Assembly (NCBI RefSeq): GCF_014648435.1
Contig: NZ_BMRC01000034.1
Location: 1-64,000 of the forward strand
Source of the DNA: Nonomuraea spiralis
GTDB taxonomy: Bacteria; Actinomycetota; Actinomycetes; Streptosporangiales; Streptosporangiaceae
Direction: 5' to 3'
Length of the DNA stretch: 64,000 bases
Made by a program: the position numbers and the translations under genes. Shown here in pieces: positions 57,330 to 64,000 of this stretch (within the stretch, counting starts at the first letter, position 1; the number at the start of each line of letters is the position of its first letter). Under the pieces are notes generated by a model. That model was not told the origin of the DNA. It worked only from the letters and a program-made list of their open reading frames with translations, and did no database searches.

Positions 57330-58202
57330 GTGGCGCCGACCGACGCGTTCGCGGAGGCCGACTGGCAGGCACATCGCCCCGCCGTCTTCGGGGCGGCCTA
57401 CCGGATCCTCGGCAGCGTGGCCGAGGCCGAGGACGTGGTGCAGGAAGTCTGGTTGCGCGCCGCCGCCGCCGACCTGTCCGAGGTACGTGATCTGCGGGCC
57501 TGGCTGGTGACCCTGGCCGCGCGGGGGTCGTACAACGTGCTCAAGTCGGCGCGTGTCCGGCGGGAGTCCTACGTCGGCCCCTGGTTGCCCGAACCGCTGC
57601 TGACCGGGCCCGACGCCGCCGCTCAGGTGCTCATGGACGAGTCGGTGAGCACCGCGATGCTGGTGGTCATGGAGACGCTCTCCCCGGCCGAGCGCGTCGC
57701 GCTGGTGCTGCACGACGTCTTCGACTTCCCGTTCGACCGGATCGCCGAGGTGCTCGGCAGCACACCCGCCGCCGGCCGCAAGCTCGCCTCCCGCGCGCGG
57801 GCGCGGGTCGCCGCGGTCAAGGAACGCCCTCGGGCGTCCAGGGCCGAGACCGAACGCCTGCTCAAGGCGTTCAAGGCGGCCGCCGACGCGGGGAACCTGG
57901 CCGAGCTCGTCGAACTGCTGCACCCCGAGGCCGTCTATGTCGCCGACGGCGGCGGCAAGGTGACCGCCGCGCGCAGGCCGGTCCAGGGCGCCGCGCCGAT
58001 CGCCCTGCTGGCGGTCAGGCAGATCGAGATCAGGCGTCCCGACGCGTTCCAGATCATCGAGGTGAACGGTCAGCCGGCCCTGGCGACGTACCGCGGTGGC
58101 CGACTGGTCTGGCTCGACACCCTGGAGATCGCCGACGGGCGGATCACGACCTGGCGGCGACTGGCCAATCCGGAGAAGTTCGCGCACATCGGTCACACCT
58201 GA
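57330..58202 (+). CDS. sigJ: ECF41-type RNA polymerase sigma factor (SigJ-like)
   Basis: 290 aa. Sigma region 2 ('FGAAYRILGSVAEAEDVVQEVWLRAA', 'LRAWLVTLAARGSYNVLKSARVRRESYVGPWLPEPLL') and region 4 ('LSPAERVALVLHDVFDFPFDRIAEVLG') are followed by a SnoaL-like C-terminal domain ('DAGNLAELVELLHPEAVYVADGGGKV') ending 'RRLANPEKFAHI'. That fused domain and the NPxK-like end define ECF41 sigma factors, which are self-regulated without a separate anti-sigma. GTG start. The NDH-2-type gene follows after 61 bp. Confidence 0.92.
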   Translation: MAPTDAFAEADWQAHRPAVFGAAYRILGSVAEAEDVVQEVWLRAAAADLSEVRDLRAWLVTLAARGSYNVLKSARVRRESYVGPWLPEPLLTGPDAAAQVLMDESVSTAMLVVMETLSPAERVALVLHDVFDFPFDRIAEVLGSTPAAGRKLASRARARVAAVKERPRASRAETERLLKAFKAAADAGNLAELVELLHPEAVYVADGGGKVTAARRPVQGAAPIALLAVRQIEIRRPDAFQIIEVNGQPALATYRGGRLVWLDTLEIADGRITTWRRLANPEKFAHIGHT

Positions 58203-58217
58203 GCCCGCTGTCTTGTC
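58191..58217 (+). promoter_or_regulatory. Candidate ECF41-type promoter of the NDH-2 gene
   Basis: GGTCACA (58191-58197) and TGTC (58214-58217) are separated by 16 bp. The published ECF41 consensus, as I recall it, is TGTCACA-N16-CGTC, so each element differs by one base. The site overlaps the end of the sigma gene and lies 46 bp upstream of the oxidoreductase start, the expected position for the regulated target. Confidence 0.5.
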
Positions 58218-58263
58218 TCCCTGCCGCCCCCTGATCCCCAGGGGAGGCTGAGAGGACGAACCA

Positions 58264-59424
58264 ATGGCACACGTTGTGATCATCGGAGGCGGTTTCGCGG
58301 GCGTGTGGAGCGCCGCGGGCGCGGCGCTGGCACGCGAGCGGGCGGCCGGGGGCAAGGACCTGCGCATCACGCTCATCGCGCCGAACGACCACCTGGTACT
58401 GCGCCCACGCCTGTACGAGCCGGAACCCGACCTGGCCAAGGTGGAACTGCGCAGAATCCTCGGGCCGATCGGCGTCAGGCACCTGCGGGCCTCGGTGAGC
58501 ACGATCGACACCGACCGCCGCACGGTGGTGGCCGACGGCGAGGAGATCGGCTACGACCGCCTGGTGCTGGCGGCCGGCAGCCGGCTCGTCCGGCCACACG
58601 ACCTGCCCGGCGCCGAACGGCTCTTCGACATCGACACCCTTGACGGAGCCCGGCGGCTCACCGACCATCTGCGCGACCGCGAGGACTACACGGCTGTGGT
58701 CGTCGGCGCCGGGTTCACCGGTCTGGAGGCGGCGACCGCGCTGGCCGCCCGGGGTCGGGTGCTGCTGGTGGACCGGTCGCAGGTGCTCGCGAACCAGCTC
58801 GGCCCGGGCCCGCGTGCGGAGATCGAAGCCGCACTGGACAAGCTGGGCGTCGAACACCGGCTCGGCACGACGGTGACCGAGGTCGGTGAAGGGCACGCCG
58901 TCCTGTCCGACGGCACCAAGGTCGAGGCGGACGCGGTGGTCTGGTCGGTGGGGATGCGGGCCAGCGAGCTCACCCGGCAGATCTGCGACGAGCTCGACCA
59001 CCTCGGCCGGATACCGGTGGATCGGTGGCTGCGTGCCCTTCCCGAGGTGTTCGTCGCCGGGGACACCGCCGCGGCGGCGTTCGACGCCGAGCACACGGTC
59101 ATGCAGGCGTGCCAGCACGCCACCCCGCTCGGCAAGGTCGCCGGGCACAACGCCGCGGCCGACCTGCTCGGCGTGCCGCTGCGCGAGTTCACCCCTGGTC
59201 CGTACGTCACCTGCCTGGACCTGGGCGACGCCGGCGGGATCTTCACCCGGGGCTGGGACCGGAGGGTGATGGCCACGGGCCCTGAGGGCAAGGAGATCAA
59301 GATACGGATCAACCAGGCGATCCACCCGCCGGTCGACGACGCGGAGAAGATCCTCGCCGCCGCCGACCGCGTCCACATCGAACTGCCCTTCTTCCCCCGC
59401 GACGACGAGCAGCCCGTCCCCTGA
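58264..59424 (+). CDS. NDH-2-like FAD/NAD(P)-dependent oxidoreductase
   Basis: 386 aa. First dinucleotide motif 'HVVIIGGGFAGVWSAAGA', second 'YTAVVVGAGFTGLEAATALA', and FAD-closing 'LPEVFVAGDTAAAAF'. The C-terminal segment matches type II NADH dehydrogenase-like proteins but lacks the long membrane-binding tail. ECF41 sigma genes are typically neighboured by such oxidoreductases. GAGGACGAACC precedes the ATG. Transcription ends at the hairpin at 59443-59468. Confidence 0.88.
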   Translation: MAHVVIIGGGFAGVWSAAGAALARERAAGGKDLRITLIAPNDHLVLRPRLYEPEPDLAKVELRRILGPIGVRHLRASVSTIDTDRRTVVADGEEIGYDRLVLAAGSRLVRPHDLPGAERLFDIDTLDGARRLTDHLRDREDYTAVVVGAGFTGLEAATALAARGRVLLVDRSQVLANQLGPGPRAEIEAALDKLGVEHRLGTTVTEVGEGHAVLSDGTKVEADAVVWSVGMRASELTRQICDELDHLGRIPVDRWLRALPEVFVAGDTAAAAFDAEHTVMQACQHATPLGKVAGHNAAADLLGVPLREFTPGPYVTCLDLGDAGGIFTRGWDRRVMATGPEGKEIKIRINQAIHPPVDDAEKILAAADRVHIELPFFPRDDEQPVP

Positions 59425-59442
59425 CCTCCGTCCTCCTCCGGG

Positions 59443-59468
59443 GCGCGGCGGCCCACCGGCCGCCGCGC
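59443..59468. terminator. Perfect 11-bp hairpin between convergent genes
   Basis: GCGCGGCGGCC, loop CACC, GGCCGCCGCGC form a perfect 11-bp stem exactly between the stops of the NDH-2 gene (59424) and the leftward CU044_5270-type gene (59472). It is a bidirectional terminator without U-tracts. Confidence 0.85.
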
Positions 59469-59471
59469 ACG

Positions 59472-60593
59472 TCAGTCGCCGGGCACGATCCTGCTGGGCA
59501 GCTTCGGGCGTGCGTCCGTCCAGCCGGATGCGGTCAGAGCGGTCCACGAGGTGAGCGTTCCCGTACGGTCGGGAGATCGTTCCTGTACGGCCAGCAGCCG
59601 GCCTGAGGACTCCTCGATGATGATCTGCCTGGTCCCGTCGAGTTCGATGCCGTTCCCCGCCCGGCCCAGGGGATCGGTGATGGTCCCGATGTTCTTGACG
59701 CTCGTCAGACCCGCGAGCATGCGGTAGAGCGCGGCGCGTAGCTGAGGAGTCGTCGGCAGTTCGGAGAGCAGGCTGGTGGCCTGGGTGTAGAGAAGCTCCT
59801 CGGTGGCCGGGTAACCACCTCGCCAAGCCCGCCCTTGCAGAACTTCCTTCAGCCGCACCGGGTCCGCCGGCAAGCCCATGACCTGTTCGATCGTGACGTG
59901 TACGGGACCGACCGCAGGATAGGAGACTTCGGGATTCTGCTGGTCGTCCAGCCGGAAGGCGAACGGCGGTCGCGGCGCCATGCCGCCGATGCCGGGAACG
60001 CCTGGTCCCTCACAGGCGCCGAGCCGGTACGCCCCCTGTTCTCGCCAGATCACCTCATCGGCCGGGGAAAGGGGCTTGCCTGACTGAGCGGTGACCAGGC
60101 CCCAGCTCGGCTCCCGCGCCGACTTGGCCATCCAGACCTCATGCGTACATGTCACCCGATATCTGACCAGCTTGGGTGTCATACCCGTGGGTGCGCGCCC
60201 TTCCGCTCCCACTGCCATGCTCTGGCCGGAACTGTGCCAGTAGCGGCCCGTCGCCGCGCCGGCGGTCTCGATCCGATCCGCGGCGGCAAGCAGGACCGTA
60301 CGGGCGGATACGGGTTGAGACGTCGTGGGCCCGATGTCCGTGCTCCGCGTCAGCGTGACCGTCACGACCGTGGCGGCCGTCGCGACGGCGGCGATGCGAA
60401 TGGCGGTCATGATGTTCGATCTCGGCCGTGACGACCTGCCGGCCGGCCTGGTTCGCGGCTCGTCGCCGGCCTTGCCCAGCAGGTCGTCGCCGGCCTTGCT
60501 CAGCAGGTCGTCGGCGGAAAGGCGGGATCCGCGATCCAACGAGTCCGGGCGGGCCATGGCGAGCAGTCGCATCGTGTCGGGCTTGCGGCTCAT
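59472..60593 (-). CDS. CU044_5270-family membrane protein (sigma partner)
   Basis: 373 aa. A cytoplasmic N-terminus of about 60 residues, one membrane helix ('IMTAIRIAAVATAATVVTVTL') and a long extracytoplasmic domain ('RVTCTHEVWMAKSAREPSW', 'IEQVMGLPADPVRLKEVLQ', 'LYRMLAGLTSVKNIG', 'NGIELDGTRQIIIEESSGRLLAVQE'). This family is almost always encoded behind an ECF gene; it may be a membrane sensor or anti-sigma-like partner (inference). It starts with ATGA overlap on the ECF stop. Residues near 28-45 are an 8-residue repeat (DDLLSKAG / DDLLGKAG). Confidence 0.83.
   Translation of the reverse strand: MSRKPDTMRLLAMARPDSLDRGSRLSADDLLSKAGDDLLGKAGDEPRTRPAGRSSRPRSNIMTAIRIAAVATAATVVTVTLTRSTDIGPTTSQPVSARTVLLAAADRIETAGAATGRYWHSSGQSMAVGAEGRAPTGMTPKLVRYRVTCTHEVWMAKSAREPSWGLVTAQSGKPLSPADEVIWREQGAYRLGACEGPGVPGIGGMAPRPPFAFRLDDQQNPEVSYPAVGPVHVTIEQVMGLPADPVRLKEVLQGRAWRGGYPATEELLYTQATSLLSELPTTPQLRAALYRMLAGLTSVKNIGTITDPLGRAGNGIELDGTRQIIIEESSGRLLAVQERSPDRTGTLTSWTALTASGWTDARPKLPSRIVPGD
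60460..60507. repeat. In-frame 24-bp tandem repeat in CU044_5270 gene
   Basis: Two copies of a 24-bp unit (60460-60483, 60484-60507) differ at one base (CCCAGC/CTCAGC), with a third partial start (TCGTCG). The unit is 8 codons, so it duplicates DDLLxKAG in the cytoplasmic tail without breaking the frame. Confidence 0.85.
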
Positions 60594-61171
60594 CGAAGTT
60601 TCCCTCCGGGGACGATCACGGGCTTGGGAGACGGGCTGGTACCTGCGGTGTCGATCGCCGATTGCAGCCGGCGGCGTGCACGATGCAGCCGGACGAAGAA
60701 GGTGGCCTTCGTACAGCCCAGCACCTCGGCCGCTTCCACGGCGGACAGGCCGTGCCACGTGGTGAGAGTCAGGATCTCCTTGTCGCCGTCGGACAGGGTG
60801 GCGAGCGCGCGGAGAACGGTGAGTCGTTCGGTGGCGTGTTCACCCACGTCGGCGACGGCCTTCTCCACCCACGTGCGCAGGTCGGCCTCCAAAGACGCAC
60901 GACGGGCGTCCTGCCGGAAGTTGTCACGCAGGATGTTCCGGGCGACGCGGAAGAGCCACTGCAACTGCGCGTGGTCGGGGATGTCGTCAAGTCGTCGCCA
61001 GGCGACGAGGAAGGTCTCGCTGACCACTTCCTCCGCGAGCTGGTGTCCGGCTCGAGTCACCGCATAGCCGTACACCCGCGCTTGGTGGGTGTTGTAGAGC
61101 GCGGTGAAGCGCTCGTGGGGGTTGGGCAAGCCGGTTCCTTCGGTCGGGGACGCGCATTGTTCATGGAACAT
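60590..61171 (-). CDS. ECF RNA polymerase sigma factor
   Basis: 193 aa. Region 2 is complete: 'RFTALYNTHQARVYGYAVTRAGHQLAEEVVSETFLVAWRRLDDI' and 'LQWLFRVARNILRDNFRQ'. Region 4: 'TLSDGDKEILTLTTWHGLSAVEAAEVLGCTKATFFVRLHRARRRL'. The C-terminus has a short Pro-rich tail. ATG 61171 is used; TGTTC-ATG-GAACA (61158-61170), an inverted repeat, overlaps the start. It is followed by its membrane partner gene with an ATGA overlap. Confidence 0.88.
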   Translation of the reverse strand: MFHEQCASPTEGTGLPNPHERFTALYNTHQARVYGYAVTRAGHQLAEEVVSETFLVAWRRLDDIPDHAQLQWLFRVARNILRDNFRQDARRASLEADLRTWVEKAVADVGEHATERLTVLRALATLSDGDKEILTLTTWHGLSAVEAAEVLGCTKATFFVRLHRARRRLQSAIDTAGTSPSPKPVIVPGGKLR

Positions 61172-61555
61172 GTGGTCCCGACGAAGGCTTTCTTACATCT
61201 CGATCTCGCCTTTTCTACGAGCCGGGTGGTTCGACTTCCGGACATGGGAGAAGGGCCTCTGGATTGCTCCGAGCCCCTTCTCGCTTGCGTCTTCCCGGTG
61301 AGGTTTTCACAAGGAGTTCACTCCTGCGGCAGAGGATGGGGAGCACGGGGCGAGGGCGGTGGCCAACCAGCTCATTGACGGCGGTCACGCGTATGCCGGC
61401 GGCCCCGTGAGGCTTGCCTTCCTGCGGGTCATCGACAGCGTGCCAGGACTCATGCCGATTCTGGCCGCCGGATGAGTCGTGGAGTCACGACAGCTCTGAT
61501 CATCTCCGATCCGGTCCGGGATCCCGAGGTGATCTGAAGCTGCCACCCTGATGCC
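61172..61555. other. 384-bp region with a possible gene fragment
   Basis: AT-rich at 61170-61330, where the ECF promoter must lie. Around 61370-61475 the plus strand encodes 'LIDGGHAYAGGPVRLAFLRV' and 'IDSVPGLMPILAAG' then stop, with no start codon upstream in frame; it looks like the 3' end of a lost gene. No complete gene is supported. Confidence 0.35.
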
Positions 61556-62041
61556 ATGGTTCGCACATCACTGATCGCATGCTGCTTGGCCATCTCGCTC
61601 GCCGGCTGCGCAGCTACCTCGGTGCCGGTGGCGTCATCCGAGTCCGCTCAGCCGGAACCCGCCGCCGCCCCAAAAACTCCACTGCAGCAGAGCACCATTC
61701 CCGGCACGCAACGGTTTTACGCCACCGAGTTACGACCCGGCGACTGCATCGAACCCCTTCCCCAGACGTCCCTGGTGACCGTCGTCCCCTGCCGCGTGCC
61801 GCACTCGGCCGAGTTCGCCACCACGTACGTCCTCCCCCAGGGGCCGTATCCGGGTGCGGACATGACGCGACTCGCGGAGAACGGATGTCTCCCCAGAATG
61901 CGCATCAAAAAGTCGAAAAGGGATGAGATCGGCATCGCGTGGCTTGGGCCGGCCTTTGAGGACTGGCCTCGTTACCGGACCGTGTACTGCCTGGCCGTAC
62001 CCATGGACGGAAAGAAGACAACGGGACGGCTGGTCGAGTAA
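61556..62041 (+). CDS. Septum-formation-domain lipoprotein
   Basis: 161 aa. Lipoprotein signal 'MVRTSLIACCLAISLAGC' with lipid Cys at about residue 18, a Ser/Ala/Pro linker, and a Septum_form-like domain (PF13845 type): 'ELRPGDCIEPLPQTSLVTVVPCRVPHSAEFATTYVLP' with paired Cys, then 'ENGCLPRMRIKKSKRDEIGIAWLGP' and 'YRTVYCLAVPMDG'. The four mature Cys probably form two disulfides. It stands alone between two leftward ECF units. Cell-wall or division-related role is inferred from the family name only. Confidence 0.82.
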   Translation: MVRTSLIACCLAISLAGCAATSVPVASSESAQPEPAAAPKTPLQQSTIPGTQRFYATELRPGDCIEPLPQTSLVTVVPCRVPHSAEFATTYVLPQGPYPGADMTRLAENGCLPRMRIKKSKRDEIGIAWLGPAFEDWPRYRTVYCLAVPMDGKKTTGRLVE

Positions 62042-62114
62042 CCACCGGTGTGCGTGCCCGCGCGCAGGGAGTTGCCTGCCGCCGTCTGGTCGAACCTCTG
62101 CCCTTACAACCCGC

Positions 62115-62885
62115 TCAGCCCTCGTCCCAATACGAGTACGGGGCGACCGACACCCCTTCGACGATGTCGTTGGCCGAGGGGTCCGCCACGACCTTGCACG
62201 GCTCAATGGGCCCGGTCGTCAGTCGTCCACTGAACTGCCAGGCAACCCCGGGACTCTCTACCGTGGGCGTGACCGGATTCTCCATGACCTCGATCATCGC
62301 GATCTGGCCCGGCTTGATGTGGCGGGGGTAGATGGTGATGCCATCTTGCGGGCGAATTGCCTGGTAAGAGATCGACTTCTGCAGTCTCTCCCGAAGCTTG
62401 GCCTGCGCGGCGGCATCACCGCTCGACAGCTCCTCCTTGGTCAAGCCGAAGTCGTCGCCCTTGAGGGAGGGGGCCCGGCTGTTCCCGCAGCGCTTGCCGA
62501 GAGGCAGGTAGATGATGTCAGCCGGCACACCCCAATCTGCCAGTTCCTTCTCGAGATGCTCGGGGTCCCGGAAATCGTAGATCTTGAGGTTGATCGACCC
62601 GTCCTGGTTCTTCGTCAGTGCGTACGCCGGCTTGGCGGAACCGAGCAAGGAAGGCACGGCCACGCCCACCGCGACGGCCGCCGCCACAGCTGCGCCCATC
62701 GCGAGCCGCCGCCCGCTCAGGAGCGGCCGTTCCAGCCGGGTGTGCCGACCGAACGGAAGCAGCCTCCTCCAGCGCCGATCGCGCGGTGCCGCAGTCGTCT
62801 CCTGGGCGAGCCGGAGGCGTTGCCGAGCCAGGGAGTGGGGCGGCTCATGTTCCAGTTCCTTGATGAGCGTCTTCAATTCATCCAT
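62115..62885 (-). CDS. CU044_5270-like membrane protein (second sigma partner)
   Basis: 256 aa. The cytoplasmic N-terminus 'MDELKTLIKELEHEPPHSLA' contains the Pro-Pro-x-Ser-Leu-Ala motif frequent in this family, then a helix ('LAMGAAVAAAVAVGVAVPSLL') and an extracytoplasmic domain ('INLKIYDFRDPEHLEKELADWG', 'ITIYPRHIKPGQIAMIEVMENP'). ATG 62885 has GGAGGCG upstream and overlaps the ECF gene by 8 bp. This partner belongs to the ECF protein at 62878, which has a defective region 2. Confidence 0.82.
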   Translation of the reverse strand: MDELKTLIKELEHEPPHSLARQRLRLAQETTAAPRDRRWRRLLPFGRHTRLERPLLSGRRLAMGAAVAAAVAVGVAVPSLLGSAKPAYALTKNQDGSINLKIYDFRDPEHLEKELADWGVPADIIYLPLGKRCGNSRAPSLKGDDFGLTKEELSSGDAAAQAKLRERLQKSISYQAIRPQDGITIYPRHIKPGQIAMIEVMENPVTPTVESPGVAWQFSGRLTTGPIEPCKVVADPSANDIVEGVSVAPYSYWDEG

Positions 62886-63378
62886 GATCTTGCGCCTCCA
62901 ACGGGTTGACTCCATCCAGGGTGTGGCGGACCTTGCGCCGGGCCCGATTGAGCCGCGACTTGACCGTGCCGACCGGGATGCCGAGCGCGCGGGCCGCTTC
63001 CTCGTACGTCATGTCGCTCCAGGCGACCAGGAGCAGGACGTCCCGGTCGCCTCGCGACAGCAGCGCGAGCGCGTTCAGCAGGACCGTCCGCGACCCTTGG
63101 GCGGTCAGATCACGAGTGATCGCCTCTTCCGGTCCCTCGACGGGCTGGGCTGGCCTCTGCCGCTCCAGCGCGCGGTAGCGGCTGACCTCGGTCCGGCGGT
63201 GGCCGGTGATGAGCTTGGTCGCGATGCCCAGCAACCAGGGCCGGGCATCGCGATAGGAGATGTACCTGTAGAGCGTCGCGGCGTAGCGGTCGAACAGGGC
63301 GGCGAATTGCTCCGGATCATCGAGGGAACTTGTGATGATCTCGGAGTCCACCACCAGCGGTGACGTATCTGTCACCAT
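62878..63378 (-). CDS. ECF sigma factor lacking part of region 2
   Basis: 166 aa, about 25-30 residues short. Region 2 begins normally ('EQFAALFDRYAATLYRYI') but jumps directly to 'SYRDARPWLLGIATKLITGHRR', the region 2.3-2.4 end; the usual stretch with the acidic 'xxAEDVVxETFLxAW' core-binding helix is missing without a frame break. Region 4 is intact: 'LLSRGDRDVLLLVAWSDMTYEEAARALGIPVGTVKSRLNRARRKVRHTL'. It may be inactive, or act as a dominant or DNA-binding-only variant. Its membrane partner gene follows. Confidence 0.82.
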   Translation of the reverse strand: MVTDTSPLVVDSEIITSSLDDPEQFAALFDRYAATLYRYISYRDARPWLLGIATKLITGHRRTEVSRYRALERQRPAQPVEGPEEAITRDLTAQGSRTVLLNALALLSRGDRDVLLLVAWSDMTYEEAARALGIPVGTVKSRLNRARRKVRHTLDGVNPLEAQDHG

Positions 63379-63663
63379 AGATGATCTATTTTCGGCACTG
63401 GACCCCCTTCGGATGTCATCTGTGTCTTGTCACAAGAGGCTCGAGTGTTCACGGGCATCCGCGCTTCCAGGGTTCAGCGTGCTGCGTCGGGCACGCGGAC
63501 CGTCATGTACCGATGCGCCTGTTCCAGCCAGCGGACAGCCGTTGGTGCTGAGAACGATCATCAACTGCAGAAGTGTGAAAGAAGACAGGTTCTTGAGCCC
63601 GAGCAACCTTCAGTTCTTCCGGCGGCGTAAGGACGGGTGACTGTCGCCTGAGGAAGGACCGTA

Positions 63664-64000
63664 CATGGCGGATAGATCGGAGTACGACGCGTTCGTCGAG
63701 GCGTCATGGCACCGGCTGCTCCGCACCGCCTATCTGCTCGCCCGTGACTGGGGAGCGGCCGAGGACCTGGTGCAGACGGCGCTGCTGAAGGCGTGGCAGG
63801 CCTGGCCGCGCCTGGGCGACGAGCGTGAGGCGTACGTACGCAAGATCATTGTGAACCTGCACGTCTCCTGGTGGCGGCGCCGCTGGAGACGGGCCGAGCT
63901 GACCAGCGAGTCGCCGCCCGACCAGGCGCAGGCGGCCGACCACATGGGACAGGCCGACGATCGCGAACTGGTCTGGCAGGCGCTCGGCCGCTTGCCTGCC
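63664..64000 (+). CDS. SigE-family ECF sigma factor, 3' end outside window
   Basis: 112 codons are present, open to the edge. The family (SigE/SigL-like actinomycete ECF) is shown by 'YDAFVEASWHRLLRTAYLLARDWGAAEDLVQTALLKAWQAWPRL' (region 2 with intact AEDLVQ), 'EAYVRKIIVNLHVSWWRRRWRRAELTSESPPD' and the start of region 4 ('LVWQALGRLPA'). ATG 63664 has AGGAAGGAC upstream. Divergent from the shortened ECF gene, with 285 bp of AT-richer DNA between. Confidence 0.88.

Noticed and set aside
1..64000. tRNA or rRNA genes, insertion sequences, prophage
   Set aside because: Read through both strands without finding a cloverleaf with the GTTCGA-type arm, rRNA sequence, transposase motif or phage gene; a covariance-model scan would be decisive.

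Overview
The window is chromosomal DNA from a GC-rich actinomycete. Supporting signs are the very high GC content, frequent GTG starts, many 4-base ATGA/GTGA gene overlaps, frequent GTACG words, a mycothiol-dependent enzyme family, an AfsR/SARP-type regulator, an ECF41-type sigma factor and CU044_5270-type membrane proteins. The style suggests Streptosporangiales (Nonomuraea-like), but that is an inference and no rRNA or other marker is present. I see no tRNA, rRNA, CRISPR array, transposase, phage gene or plasmid replication gene.

Layout. 1-4.4 kb: a TetR/mycothiol-enzyme pair with a clear operator, a MerR/SDR pair with a MerR-type promoter, and a propeller lipoprotein that appears frameshifted in a G-run. 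4.4-21.7 kb: a long leftward, translationally coupled biosynthetic cluster. In transcription order it holds a Gfo/Idh dehydrogenase, a TIM-barrel sugar isomerase, an M20 hydrolase, an Ldh-type dehydrogenase, a second Gfo/Idh, an unknown 152-aa protein, an EF-hand protein, two DegT-type aminotransferases, a UbiA prenyltransferase, an FAD oxidoreductase, two adenylate-forming ligases flanking a double-length CaiB-type CoA-transferase, a methyltransferase and an AhpD-like protein. There is no PKS or NRPS module. The combination suggests a sugar- or cyclitol-derived amine joined to a prenylated or acylated acid; the product is unknown to me. A SARP-type activator and a dehalogenase-like hydrolase lie at its upstream edge.

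25.3-29.5 kb: a compact RiPP locus. A 50-aa precursor with a double-Gly leader precedes an MvdD-like ATP-grasp ligase and a SurA/PpiC-like maturation protein. A second, 38-aa double-Gly peptide lies downstream on the same strand beyond an SMI1-type gene and a small membrane protein. 29.6-38 kb: an Asp/Glu racemase, a double AsnC regulator, an amidase, and a LysR regulator divergent from an amidohydrolase plus polar amino-acid ABC transporter operon. 38-46.8 kb: envelope proteins (lytic transglycosylase, secreted Cna-like protein), an MFS pump with TetR, an FAD monooxygenase with TetR and operator, a secreted tripeptidyl-aminopeptidase-like hydrolase and an epimerase remnant.

46.9-56.7 kb: a large secreted cadherin-like protein, trpBA, several small secreted or membrane proteins, a CPBP protease divergent from a TetR, and a VOC protein coupled to a TipA-like MerR regulator. 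57.3-64 kb: a sigma-factor-rich stretch with SigJ/ECF41 plus NDH-2, two ECF/CU044_5270 pairs (one ECF appears to lack the core-binding part of region 2), a septum-formation-type lipoprotein, and a SigE-family ECF running off the window. Short tandem repeats that overlap stop codons recur several times and look like a local mutational habit.
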